Source: Candidatus Binatus sp. (GTDB taxonomy: Bacteria; Desulfobacterota; Binatia; Binatales; Binataceae). From it: a stretch of 64,000 bases of DNA. Positions 27,722 through 38,163 of this stretch are shown piece after piece. Both the position numbers and the translations under genes were made by a program. The stretch lies in the NCBI RefSeq assembly GCF_030646925.1, contig NZ_JAUSKL010000063.1, positions 1 to 64,000 of the forward strand, read 5' to 3'. Every line of letters begins with the position of its first letter. The first letter of the stretch is position 1. A model generated the notes under the pieces. It was not told the origin of the DNA. It did not search any database and saw only the letters and a program-made list of their open reading frames with translations.

Positions 27722-29203
27722 TCACTTGCTCTTTTTCGGCGTGAATGCGTGGTCGAACACCCAATCGCCGACCTTGCGGCCCTGCGCGATACCCTCAGTC
27801 TTGTCGAAGCGCCAGTGGATGCCGAGATAAATCCGGCTCTGGCCGTTTTCCTCCTCGGCTTGCGACAGCGATCCGTAACGGCGGGTAACCTTGGGCCGCG
27901 GCACACCGTTATGATCCTTGGTGACGCCGTTGAATTCATCGGACATGAACCGGAAGGCAATCTGGTCTGTTCCATAAAAGTGGCGCAGAGTCTCGAACAG
28001 CGCGCCGCCAAAGCCAGCATGCCCTGACGGGTAGGCAGGGAAGGGCGGCGTGAAGTTCACCGCAATCAGATTGCTGGCGGGCGCGCCTAGAGGCGACCAT
28101 GCCGGATCGCCGATCGTGGCCGGATTGCCGTCGCCCAGCCCGGTCGGACCGGTGCCCGGGTCCGACTCCTGGATGCCGGCGACCGGACGCCAGTACTGGT
28201 AGAAGTACTTCGATTCCCAAATCGCGATGCCCGCGTCGGCCATCGACGTATTGACCAGCGCGAGCAGTCGCGAGAACTGCACGACGTCGGCACTGGTGCC
28301 AATCTGGTCGGCGATATGCACCGTGATCTGATTGTACAGGCGCGGCGGCGCGCAGAGGCTCGGCGTGCCGTCGTAGGCCCAGAAGGTGCCGATCACGGTC
28401 TGCTCGGGAGTGCGCACGGTCGGAGTGCCGATCCCGTCGCCGCCGATGCTCTTCTCCTCGTCGTATGCGGAGGTGTATTCGGCGCTGGTCAGCGCGGGCG
28501 GAACCGGTGCGCGAAACTGGCTCGATGAAGCGAGCACGAAGGGCTGGACGTCGCCCCAGTACGCGCCCAGCGCTAGCCCTAGCAGGCTGATCGGATCCTG
28601 GCGCCACATCCCGGGCAGGAGGCTCGGGATGAAATCGACACCCATGTGCGGTTCGGGAATCTGCGAGCCGTCGTTGGCGCGCATCCCGAGGATCGCGCTG
28701 GCCGCACGATGGCCCAAGGCGATGCCCTTTGCTTTGGCGTTGCGCTGGCCCGGCCGCATCGTGGTCAAGTCTTGGACCAGCAGGGTGTCGAACGTCGGCG
28801 CCTGCGAGGGGAACAGCGCAGACAGCGTGTCATGCGCGGCCTGCACGATCGCGGAATCCATCGAGGCTGCGGGCGCGCGGTGAATTCCAGTGTAGGTCCG
28901 GCACTTGCCGCTGATCGCGTTGATCGCGTCGAACATCGCAATATGAACGATCGCCATCGCGCGGCTCGCGCGGCCGGGGCCGATCTGCTCACCGAACAAC
29001 CGGGTCTCGCCCGGCGCCGGCGGAGTGTGATCGAGGCCGCTCGCGTCGATCGCGATCTGGTTCCAGCGCCGGAGCAGCGCCACTCCGCTCGAATGATGAG
29101 CGCCAGAAGCCTTCGCCTCCCCGCGATATCCAGTCAGTCCAATTGAAAGAACGACGATAGCCAGCGCAACCAGACGCGGCCTGCGCCTCGAGATACCGAT
29201 CAT
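27722..29203 (-). CDS. Secreted vanadium-dependent haloperoxidase
   Basis: A 493-residue exported enzyme. Residues 1-33 are a signal peptide with an Arg-rich head (ISRRRPRLVALAIVVL). The complete vanadate-binding pattern is present: K332-x6-R339-P340, then P392-S-G-H395, then S456-R457-x5-H463. In this PAP2-type fold, H463 ligates vanadium and H395 is the acid-base residue. The enzyme would oxidise halides with H2O2, or act as an acid phosphatase if vanadium is absent. Spacing between motifs fits bacterial haloperoxidases. ATG 29203 follows GGGGGAC. No partner gene; downstream are dispersed repeats. Confidence 0.88.
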   Translation of the reverse strand: MIGISRRRPRLVALAIVVLSIGLTGYRGEAKASGAHHSSGVALLRRWNQIAIDASGLDHTPPAPGETRLFGEQIGPGRASRAMAIVHIAMFDAINAISGKCRTYTGIHRAPAASMDSAIVQAAHDTLSALFPSQAPTFDTLLVQDLTTMRPGQRNAKAKGIALGHRAASAILGMRANDGSQIPEPHMGVDFIPSLLPGMWRQDPISLLGLALGAYWGDVQPFVLASSSQFRAPVPPALTSAEYTSAYDEEKSIGGDGIGTPTVRTPEQTVIGTFWAYDGTPSLCAPPRLYNQITVHIADQIGTSADVVQFSRLLALVNTSMADAGIAIWESKYFYQYWRPVAGIQESDPGTGPTGLGDGNPATIGDPAWSPLGAPASNLIAVNFTPPFPAYPSGHAGFGGALFETLRHFYGTDQIAFRFMSDEFNGVTKDHNGVPRPKVTRRYGSLSQAEEENGQSRIYLGIHWRFDKTEGIAQGRKVGDWVFDHAFTPKKSK

Positions 29204-29536
29204 CACAGTTGTCCCCCGCTGCGAGAATGAAACTTCGCCTGCGACGCCTTCTCGTAACCCGAACGGCGCACGCATGACAAGCGGAACTCGCTCTTCGCAC
29301 GAAAACGAGCTTCCGAGCGTCAGACGACTTGAATAGATAGATTCAACTCTGGCGGGGCCTTGTCCTATTGTGTAAAAGCAAGATTCGTCTGACAGCGTCA
29401 TCCGCGGGATGGCTGTTGAGCGCGATTTTCCTCGCCGGCGTGACCGGCTTGATCCGCAACGACTGAGCGATTTCGCCGCAAAATCGGGAGCTTAGGCTCT
29501 TCAAACGGACCCTCCCGATGCTCCACCTCGTTTCTG

Positions 29537-29551
29537 TTGAAGAATCTTCAA
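29537..29551. promoter_or_regulatory. 15-bp palindrome between divergent genes
   Basis: TTGAAGA-A-TCTTCAA is a perfect inverted repeat in the 466-bp region between the haloperoxidase (minus) and GH57 (plus) genes, and may be an operator. I see nothing else in this gap (29204-29669). Confidence 0.4.
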
Positions 29552-29669
29552 ACAATCTTTCGTTCCGCTTGATTAGTTAGGCAGAATCAGTCAAACAAGT
29601 GCGGTCAGTAGCCAAGTTAGGCATTGATTGCCTCGCAGCGCGTGGCGGAGGAGCATCAAACACATTCCG

Positions 29670-31124
29670 ATGAGCGAACCCCGGTACGTTATAATCCACG
29701 GCCATTTCTATCAGCCGCCACGGGAAAGTCCGTGGACCGGCCTGATCGCGCCCGAGCATGGCGCCGCGCCCTTCCAGAACTGGAATGAGCTGATACTCAG
29801 CGAATGCTACACCGCCAATGCCCACGCGCACACGATGGAAGGGCCGGTGGTTCACGTCCGCAACAACTATGAGGCGCTCAGCTTCGACTTCGGGCCGACG
29901 CTGGCAGGATGGCTGGAGACGCACGGCAAGGCGGCCTATCGCGCCATAAAGCGCGGCGACAGTCTTTCGAGCGAGCATCGCGGCGGCCACGGCAATGCGC
30001 TCGCGCATCCGTACATTCATTCGATTCTGCCGCTGCTGCCGGCGCGCGATCGCGAGCTGCAGATTCACTGGGGAATCGAGGACTTTGTTTTTCGATTCGG
30101 GCGCCGGCCGATGGGGATGTGGTTGCCCGAGTGCGCAGCCGATGACGATACGCTGGCCTCGATCGCGGCGGCGGGCCTGAAATTCGTCATTCTCGCCGCC
30201 GACCAGGGAAGGTGGCATGGCCCGGAGGCAGACAGCCGCTCGGGCGGGCCGTTTCTGTGGCGCGGCGGCGATTTGAGCCTCACGATCTTCCGTTCCGATC
30301 GCGAGCTTTCAGGAACAATTTCGTTTGGCGAGGGATTGGCGGACGGCGCGCGCCTTGCCGAATGGATCGCCGTAACCGCGCTCAGCCTGCAACCCGGCGC
30401 GGCGCTGGTGATTGCGACGGACGGGGAGACGTTTGGGCATCATAATAAGCACGGCGCGGCAGAACTCGCGCGCGCGCTGATTCTGCTCGAACGGCGCGAG
30501 GATGTGATCCTAACCAACTGCGCCGAGTACCTCGAGCATCATCCGGCGCGCGGCGCGTTCGAGATCGCGAGCGCGTCGTCGTGGAGCTGTCCGCATGGCG
30601 TGGAGCGATGGCGCTCGGATTGCGGATGCCGGCTCGATACCAACACGTCGCAGGAGTGGCGCGAGCCGTTTCGCGCCGCGATGGAGTTCGTGAAGAATCA
30701 CACCGAGGCAGTTTACGATCGCTTTGCGCCGGCGATCGTGAAAGAGCATCGCGCGGCGCTGTGCGACGGAATCCGCCTGCTGATCGATCGCAATCCCGCG
30801 ATTCACGACGAATTTTTCACCCGCTACCAGGTGCTCAACGAGTCCAATCGCGAGACGCTGCTCCGGCTGTTCGAGATGATCCGCGCAGGGCAGGCGTCGC
30901 TCACGAGTTGCGGGTGGTTCTTCGACGATTTCAGCGGGCATGAAGGGCGCTGCACGCTGCGTTGGGCCGCGCGCGCGGTCGAACTTGCGGCAGAGCACAG
31001 CGCGAGTATCGAGTTCGAGTTGCTCGAGCGGCTGCGCGAAATAAATTCGGGCATCCACGACAATAGCAACGCCGCAAGTCTGTACCTCAGCCTCAAAACG
31101 CGCGAAGCTCGGGGGCGAGTTTAA
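29670..31124 (+). CDS. Glycoside hydrolase family 57 protein with DUF3536-type tail
   Basis: A 484-residue protein. The start YVIIHGHFYQPPRESPW is the GH57 strand-1 His motif. GMWLPECAADDDT carries the expected nucleophile Glu, and ALVIATDGETFGHHNK carries the acid/base Asp. The C-terminal half, with CGWFFDDFSGHEG and EINSGIHDNSN, matches the DUF3536 extension seen in alpha-amylase-like GH57 proteins. It probably acts on alpha-1,4-glucans in the cytoplasm, since no signal peptide is seen. ATG 29670 sits after GGAGGAG. acs follows 35 nt downstream. Confidence 0.88.
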   Translation: MSEPRYVIIHGHFYQPPRESPWTGLIAPEHGAAPFQNWNELILSECYTANAHAHTMEGPVVHVRNNYEALSFDFGPTLAGWLETHGKAAYRAIKRGDSLSSEHRGGHGNALAHPYIHSILPLLPARDRELQIHWGIEDFVFRFGRRPMGMWLPECAADDDTLASIAAAGLKFVILAADQGRWHGPEADSRSGGPFLWRGGDLSLTIFRSDRELSGTISFGEGLADGARLAEWIAVTALSLQPGAALVIATDGETFGHHNKHGAAELARALILLERREDVILTNCAEYLEHHPARGAFEIASASSWSCPHGVERWRSDCGCRLDTNTSQEWREPFRAAMEFVKNHTEAVYDRFAPAIVKEHRAALCDGIRLLIDRNPAIHDEFFTRYQVLNESNRETLLRLFEMIRAGQASLTSCGWFFDDFSGHEGRCTLRWAARAVELAAEHSASIEFELLERLREINSGIHDNSNAASLYLSLKTREARGRV

Positions 31125-31159
31125 CTTTGCGGCAGGTCTAATTTTTCGGATCAATCAAA

Positions 31160-33118
<1,959 letters not shown>

Positions 33119-33281
33119 TCGGCGCGCCGCGGTCCTATCCCTCGCCCGTTCTTTAGGCGAGTATGTTAGGCTTGACACTCATCGTAAAGAGTACTGGCGG
33201 CGGCCTCAGCGCAGTGACAAGGCCAGCCCAACTACTTGTTGATAAAGGTGGTCAATATCGATTGCGATTAGGTGAGAAGTC

Positions 33282-33446
33282 ATGCCAAAAGCGAAACCGG
33301 TTTCATTGCATCCATTGACGTTCCATGAAGCGATTAAAGCCTTGGTCGGTGTTGATCCTGATAGCGTCGGCATTAGTTCTAAGCGCCGTAAAAAACGCAA
33401 ACGCGCAATCACCAAACCCAAGCCCACATCCAGCACAAAAAAGTAA
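33282..33446 (+). CDS. Small basic protein, 54 residues
   Basis: ATG 33282 follows AGGTGAGAAG and opens MPKAKPVSLHPLTFHEAIKA, then LVGVDPDSVGI, then a Lys/Arg-rich tail ending SSTKK. The LHPLxFxEAIxALVxVDP core followed by a basic tail resembles small proteins I have seen beside unknown genes in many soil bacteria, but I cannot name a family. It overlaps the first 122 nt of the next gene in another frame. Function unknown. If real, the upstream promoter would be near the left inverted repeat. Confidence 0.55.
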   Translation: MPKAKPVSLHPLTFHEAIKALVGVDPDSVGISSKRRKKRKRAITKPKPTSSTKK

Positions 33447-34224
33447 ACGCACCGCAGCACACCGCGAGGCATCCACCAGCCCAATATCGACGCCTAGCAA
33501 TCAAGGCGGTTCCAAACCAACCCCCGCAACCACCAATAATTATTCCTACAGCTACAATTACTACCGTCCATCCTCTGAAAGCCCGCCTGTTCCATTTCAA
33601 ATAGCCACCACTGTCATTTTGCTGCTTTTTACTGGTGGCCTGTGGTGGACTTCCATTCAACAATGGCGGGCTATCAAGCAATCGATAACCACCGATCGAC
33701 CATACTTGTTCGTCAGCGTTTTGAATTTTGGCGATAAGGCGTTTCATTTCAGCGTGCGTCTGCAAGATGACGAAGACTCTCCGATTGTGCGACAGGTTCC
33801 CGTCCCCATAGTTACCTTTACGAATTACGGACGAACGCCAGCGGTCATAAAGAGAGTCTTGCTCAGCTTCGAACCGTTCGAATGTTCCGACTACTCGCCG
33901 GGCAGGCATGAGCGGCACGGTGGATGGGACGATAGACTTTTTGAAGAACCCCTCGAACGACAGGGCGTCCCTGCTAATGGGAGCGTGCAATTCGAGGTTC
34001 TTAGTAAATTCAGCAAAGGCTTTGACGTATCGACTACCTTGTACAAAGAACTGATTAGCCTTGAAAAAGTCTTGGTTGCATACGGACGAATTGAGTATCG
34101 AGACGTTTTCAACGTGGAGTCGTTTTACACCACAAATTTTTGTTGGATTCTCGATATTACGAGCATGGAAAACATGGAAAACAGACTGTTTGTCGGTCCA
34201 TTGACCCACAACAGCCATACCTAA
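33325..34224 (+). CDS. Uncharacterised membrane-anchored protein
   Basis: A 299-residue protein as drawn. Residues 1-27 resemble a signal sequence (VLILIASALVLSAV, then NANA/Q). A Ser/Pro/Thr-rich spacer is followed by a membrane helix at 91-108 (FQIATTVILLLFTGGLWW), then a soluble domain with TDRPYLFVSV, VTFTNYGRTPA and VAYGRIEYRDVFN. The NYGxTxA and GxIxYxDxF elements also occur in the gene at 34461-35117, so both belong to one type. The small gene at 33282 overlaps its start, so the true N-terminus could differ. Function unknown. Confidence 0.6.
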   Translation: MKRLKPWSVLILIASALVLSAVKNANAQSPNPSPHPAQKSKRTAAHREASTSPISTPSNQGGSKPTPATTNNYSYSYNYYRPSSESPPVPFQIATTVILLLFTGGLWWTSIQQWRAIKQSITTDRPYLFVSVLNFGDKAFHFSVRLQDDEDSPIVRQVPVPIVTFTNYGRTPAVIKRVLLSFEPFECSDYSPGRHERHGGWDDRLFEEPLERQGVPANGSVQFEVLSKFSKGFDVSTTLYKELISLEKVLVAYGRIEYRDVFNVESFYTTNFCWILDITSMENMENRLFVGPLTHNSHT

Positions 34225-34493
34225 GCGCGAACGTATGTTGTTTTCGAGCCGCGCGAGAGAACAATGTTCGGACGTGAACTCATGTCGCGGGAATACCTAC
34301 TTGTCACAACGCAGATGCAATATGAAGCCCATAGCCACATAACCAACCAGCCAAAGATGAGCAGCAATCCACCAACGCCATTTTTGCGGTCAGTAAGCAA
34401 AATAGAGCCCCAGAGAAGAAGCGCCACCCAAACTATCGCGAGCGCGATACAAATAACCCGATGAGATGCTCGTTGACTTGGCCAAGTGCTCAA
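34221..34493 (-). CDS. Possible small two-helix membrane protein
   Basis: A 90-residue frame from TTG 34493 with two convincing membrane helices, VICIALAIVWVALLLWGSIL and VGGLLLIFGWLVMWLWASY, joined by a charged DRKNG turn. It lies in the gap between the two plus-strand island genes and meets the first tail to tail. It overlaps the start of 34461-35117 by 33 nt and has no strong ribosome site. It could be an antisense shadow of non-coding sequence. Confidence 0.35.
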   Translation of the reverse strand: MSTWPSQRASHRVICIALAIVWVALLLWGSILLTDRKNGVGGLLLIFGWLVMWLWASYCICVVTSRYSRDMSSRPNIVLSRGSKTTYVRA

Positions 34494-35117
34494 GCATGGA
34501 CGAACTTTTTCATAGCCGGGTTTACCGGCCTGCTCATGCTTTTCACGTTGTGGCAGTATCAGTTGGGCGTAAGCACGCAGCGTGCGGCGGTATATCTCGG
34601 GTTGCCGAACGGGCAAGTTGCGGATTTTGTCGGGGAAAAAGACACCGATCAACTGGTGCTCTATTTTCGCAACTACGGCGCTTCCACCGCCGAAAACACC
34701 GTGATCGAATTTTGGCCAGTGGTCGCAGAAATCGGCGATACCGTCCAACAATGCGTACCTAAATTTCAGGGCTTTAATCGGCGAGAACGGCATCTTCCGG
34801 GGATACAGATACCTCCCGGTTTCCCTTACGCCGCGTATATTGCTTTTCCTCACAATGATCGCGAGCGGATCGATGCGGGACAGGCTATTTTTAATATTAT
34901 AGGTCGAATTAGTTACACCGACGCGTTTGGGCAGTACTGTCAAACGTTCGCTATTCAACACCAGCACAGTCCGACCGCGTTCACGATTTCCACAGAGCCC
35001 AGTCCCGATTTTTGCGACACCGCAAAGGGACACGCCATGATCTTCATGTCCGTGAAAACTTCCCCAACTGAACGCACCGAATCGAAGCCCCTCACACTTC
35101 GTCGCTGTCCGCCTTAG
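34461..35117 (+). CDS. Uncharacterised membrane-anchored protein, related to 33325-34224
   Basis: A 218-residue protein with one N-terminal membrane helix (about residues 15-34, FFIAGFTGLLMLFTLWQYQ). A soluble domain follows with QRAAVYLGLPN, LVLYFRNYGASTAEN and GRISYTDAFGQYCQTF. The order helix - strand - NYGxTxA - GxIxYxDxF mirrors the other island protein. Small Cys-containing loops (C in QYCQTF and PDFCDTA) are present near the end. No known domain is recognised. It ends 46 nt before the right terminal repeat. Confidence 0.6.
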   Translation: MRCSLTWPSAQAWTNFFIAGFTGLLMLFTLWQYQLGVSTQRAAVYLGLPNGQVADFVGEKDTDQLVLYFRNYGASTAENTVIEFWPVVAEIGDTVQQCVPKFQGFNRRERHLPGIQIPPGFPYAAYIAFPHNDRERIDAGQAIFNIIGRISYTDAFGQYCQTFAIQHQHSPTAFTISTEPSPDFCDTAKGHAMIFMSVKTSPTERTESKPLTLRRCPP

Positions 35118-35184
35118 TTCGGAGTAACACCGGCCTGTCGCCCACATGTGGCCGACCAGCACCATGAGTGTCAAGCCTAACATA

Positions 35185-35452
35185 ATCCCGTTATTTTACG
35201 GGAGAGGGCGCCGAAGTCGCGGAACGCGACGAGGCAGGTGAGGGTGCTGGATCGCGCGGTAATGCACTCTCGTGTCGGATTCTCCATGACTAGCCGCCTA
35301 AGCCGGTGGCAGCGAAATCGCAGATGAATAGAGTCTTGGGTTGGTGCACTTGCAGGCGATCCGGCACCCTCACCTACCCGCCGCAAGAGCGGCGGGCCTC
35401 CTCTCCCGTAAAATAACGGGCGAGGTATCGGACGGCAGGCTCCGCTCAAGAT
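35185..35452. repeat. Two opposed copies of the CACCCTCACC...ACGGGCGAGG repeat
   Basis: The gap 35118-35480 has no gene. A minus-strand copy spans about 35187-35250 and ends at the island repeat. A plus-strand copy spans about 35362-35450 with CTCTCCCGTAAAATAACGGG and GCGAGGTATCGGACGGCAGG. They form an imperfect palindrome about 265 bp long. Confidence 0.75.
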
Positions 35453-35480
35453 GACGGAAAATACAAAGCAGCGGCAGGAA

Positions 35481-36638
35481 TCAGAGGCGGATGCGGAGGT
35501 GATCGATCATTCGATCGTGGTGCGGCGCGGGGGACATCACCTCGACGGCGTGGCCATTGCCCGGCCCCGGCGGACCCTGATGCGGATTGTCTTCCGGCAG
35601 ATGCAGTGAAATCGGCATCGGGCTGAACGTCACGATGAACAGCGCGATCGTCGCCCACGCCGCGATCGTGCGGCGCGAATCGAGCGGCGTGTCGCGATCG
35701 GCCGTCGAAGGATGCCCCACGCCGAGCGCGACCGACAGGATCGCCCACAGCATCCATCCCCACCAGGGATTGCGGCCTAGTGCCAGCGGCACCAGCACCA
35801 GCAGGATCAGCGTGATCACGAACAGGATCGAGATGGTGCGATGACGCCGCGGGAAGAGCGCATAGGTGACGTGGCCGCCGTCGAGCTGGCCGACCGGCAG
35901 CAGGTTGATCGAAGTGACCAGCAACCCGAGCCATCCCGCGAAAGCCGCAGGATGCAGGTTCACGTTGACCGTGTTCGGGTCGAGGCCGAGCACCAACCGC
36001 GAAAGGCCGAGGAACAGAAGCGAGTTGCCGAGTTCATACCCGCCTTGCGATTTGTCGAGCGGCGTCACGTCGGAGAGATAGAGTCCGATGATGAGCGCGG
36101 GAATCGCGACCAGCACGCCCGCCCACGGACCGGCGGCGCCAATATCGAACATCGCGCGCCGCGTGCGCGGATTCGATCTCATCCGGATGAAGGCGCCGAA
36201 GGTGCCGGTGATGAATGGCAACGGCGGCGCGGGGATAAAATATGGCAGCGTCGTATCGACGAGATGATTGCGCGCGGTGAGGTAATGACCCATCTCATGC
36301 GCGAGCAGAATCGCCATCAGCGGAATCGAAAAGGTGAGCCCGTTGCCGAGCGCTGAGAGGGTCGCGAACGGATGCCCGAACAGTGCGACGATCGTCAAAA
36401 TCGGATGCAGCAGCAGCGCGACCGTCAGAGCGATCGGATGCGCCAACATGAAGTCTTCGCCATCCATCATTGCGCCCGCCATCGTGGTGGTCAGCATCGT
36501 CAGCAGGAACAGCACGGTGATCAGCGGCGGGATGCGCGGAGGCCCGATCGATCGATCCACGGCCGCGGTCGGCGCCGCATAGCGCGGTATTTCAACCAGT
36601 ACCGCGGATGATCGTTTGGGTGAGGCGACTTCGTCCAT
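35481..36638 (-). CDS. Site-2 protease-like M50 metalloprotease
   Basis: A 385-residue integral membrane protein with about eight hydrophobic segments. ILLAHEMGHYLTARN holds the HExxH zinc site (H114, E115, H118). LLPVGQLDGGHV, near residue 255, supplies the third ligand (LDG motif). This arrangement, with a preceding YFIPAPPLPFITGTFGAFI loop, is the EGY1/plastid-type S2P group. The enzyme cleaves substrates inside the membrane. There is no PDZ domain. It starts 14 nt after the SAM hydrolase gene, so co-transcription is likely. Confidence 0.9.
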   Translation of the reverse strand: MDEVASPKRSSAVLVEIPRYAAPTAAVDRSIGPPRIPPLITVLFLLTMLTTTMAGAMMDGEDFMLAHPIALTVALLLHPILTIVALFGHPFATLSALGNGLTFSIPLMAILLAHEMGHYLTARNHLVDTTLPYFIPAPPLPFITGTFGAFIRMRSNPRTRRAMFDIGAAGPWAGVLVAIPALIIGLYLSDVTPLDKSQGGYELGNSLLFLGLSRLVLGLDPNTVNVNLHPAAFAGWLGLLVTSINLLPVGQLDGGHVTYALFPRRHRTISILFVITLILLVLVPLALGRNPWWGWMLWAILSVALGVGHPSTADRDTPLDSRRTIAAWATIALFIVTFSPMPISLHLPEDNPHQGPPGPGNGHAVEVMSPAPHHDRMIDHLRIRL

Positions 36639-36652
36639 CGTTGATAGTGGCG

Positions 36653-37483
36653 TTACTTGCGCCTGGCGGAGACGGCCAGAATCACCCCGGCGCCCGGCTT
36701 TGCATCGAAATGCTGAGCGGCATTGCCGTCGCGGAGGGCGATTTCGAGCAGATTGAAGCTACCAAATATCGCGAGAGGAGCACCTTTGGGCGCAAGCGCG
36801 TAGCTATCAATTATTCTAATCGCCGCACCACGATTGATCCTAACGGAAACCTTCTGGGTGGGAAAGCAAGCGGCGAATCGCGCGACCGTTTCCCGATCGA
36901 GATTCGTCACCAGGTTGCCGTAGGTATCGACGTAAATGACCTCGCCGCTGAGGCGCGAATCCGATTCGACGGGACGCGGCAGTTCGAGTTGATGCCATGA
37001 TTTGAGCTCCGGACCGAGCGCCGTCAGCGGCACTCCGTTCCAGATATGCGCGGCGGCCGGCGCGAACACGTCGCGGCCGTGAAAAGTGGGACTGAGATTC
37101 GGTAGTCGGTACCGCGTTGACGTCAACCGCACGGCGCGCTTGATCTCGCCGGCTGTCGCGGCGAGCGACAGCAAGCCATTGTCGGGACCGACGAAGCGAG
37201 CGCCAGTGCGAGTCTCGAGCGCGATCGCGTCGCGGCTCGTTCCGACGCCCGGATCGACCACCGCAAGGAACACGCTGCGCGCCGGAAAATATTCCTGACT
37301 CTGCGCCAGCGCGAGCGCGCCGGCCGTCACCGACTGCGGCGGGATGCCGTGAGTAAGATCGATGACGCTAGCGTCGGGAGCGATCTTCGCGATCACTCCT
37401 TTCATCACGCCGGCGTAATGATCGCGATAGCCGAAGTCGGTGAGAATTACGATCGGAGAGCGGGCAGGTTTGCGCGGCGGCAT
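36653..37483 (-). CDS. SAM hydrolase (DUF62, SAM hydroxide adenosyltransferase)
   Basis: A 276-residue member of the fluorinase/chlorinase/DUF62 family. It begins IVILTDFGYRDHYAGVMKGV and contains DLTHGIPPQ, VVDPGVGTSR, FVGPDNGLLS and TFHGRDVFAP. The Asp-Arg-His set typical of SAM hydrolases appears retained. Members split S-adenosylmethionine to adenosine and methionine using water; the fluorinase-specific loop is not evident. Physiological purpose is unclear. First gene of a two-gene operon with the M50 protease. Confidence 0.88.
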   Translation of the reverse strand: MPPRKPARSPIVILTDFGYRDHYAGVMKGVIAKIAPDASVIDLTHGIPPQSVTAGALALAQSQEYFPARSVFLAVVDPGVGTSRDAIALETRTGARFVGPDNGLLSLAATAGEIKRAVRLTSTRYRLPNLSPTFHGRDVFAPAAAHIWNGVPLTALGPELKSWHQLELPRPVESDSRLSGEVIYVDTYGNLVTNLDRETVARFAACFPTQKVSVRINRGAAIRIIDSYALAPKGAPLAIFGSFNLLEIALRDGNAAQHFDAKPGAGVILAVSARRK

Positions 37484-37638
37484 TGCGGTAGTAAACCGCT
37501 AACGCGATCACCGCGCAATTTGGATCGTCGAGCGAACGCCGACGAGTTTGCGGCGTCACTCGAGTGGATAATTTCAATCGGCCAACGCTCGGCCATCAAA
37601 TTCGATTCCGGTTGCGAAACTTCAGCCACGAATTGCCC

Positions 37639-37836
37639 TTAGGATTCGAACAGCACTCGCATCGTTCCGCCGAAGCGGCCCTTCAGCCACATCACGACGC
37701 TGACGGCATCCGCGGTGTCGGCCCACGGGAGCGCTTTCCACTGATCCGCGATGGCCATCGACCACGCGTGCGCGGTTTCATCACGTTTGAGGCGAATCAC
37801 TTTCTGAGGTTCGATATTTGCGGTTTCCATATTCAT
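37639..37836 (-). CDS. Small uncharacterised protein, 65 residues
   Basis: MNMETANIEPQKVIRLKRDE leads into ETAHAWSMAIADQWKALPW and ends GRFGGTMRVLFES. The ATG at 37836 follows CCGGAG. It is Trp-rich for its size and has no membrane helix. No family is recognised. It lies in the same direction as the SAM hydrolase, 155 bp upstream. Confidence 0.5.
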   Translation of the reverse strand: MNMETANIEPQKVIRLKRDETAHAWSMAIADQWKALPWADTADAVSVVMWLKGRFGGTMRVLFES

Positions 37837-38163
37837 GCTCCGGTTTCAGACTGGTGGTGGCTCAAGTTTGATGCCCTTTTTTCGTTCGGTCTCTGCCTTG
37901 TAAAGCATCGGCCGTGCCAACGTCGGCGCGCTGGCATTCGCGAAAATTCCGGAGATTTTCAAAGGTTGGCACCGCAGTTGCTGACGGTCGGGTGTGCGCG
38001 GCGTGACCGAAACCGCAACTCGGCGGTGCGGATTTGAGACATCCGATGACCCCCGAGCAAATTTTACTGGTTGCGGATCCGATGCGCACGACCTGACTTG
38101 CTCGATCGAATGCATACGCCGGGGTTTGATGACTAATCGGGGAAGGGAGCCAGTCGCTGTGAG
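37837..38163. other. Intergenic region, no gene recognised
   Basis: 327 bp between the 65-residue gene and mpg. Reading frames here have no family-like features, and no repeat or hairpin stands out. Confidence 0.45.

Larger units (their letters stand above)
33162..35184. mobile_element. 2.0-kb lower-GC island with perfect 21-bp terminal inverted repeats
   Basis: TATGTTAGGCTTGACACTCA plus T at 33162-33182 reappears exactly inverted at 35164-35184. The enclosed 2,023 bp is visibly richer in A and T than acs and the M50 gene on each side, and carries only unknown small or membrane proteins. Outside the right repeat is a dispersed CTCTCCCGTAAAATAACGGG unit. Outside the left repeat is its AACGGGCGAGG half in matching orientation, as if the island interrupted one unit. 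No transposase is encoded, so it would be non-autonomous. The mobile nature is inferred. Confidence 0.55.

Noticed and set aside
33162-33182. Promoter formed by TTGACA inside the left terminal repeat
   Set aside because: No -10-like hexamer is found 16-18 bp downstream.
34221-35183. Full-length minus-strand frame across the island
   Set aside because: Its upstream two thirds mirror the well-supported plus-strand gene 34461-35117; only the last 90 residues were kept as a possible small gene.
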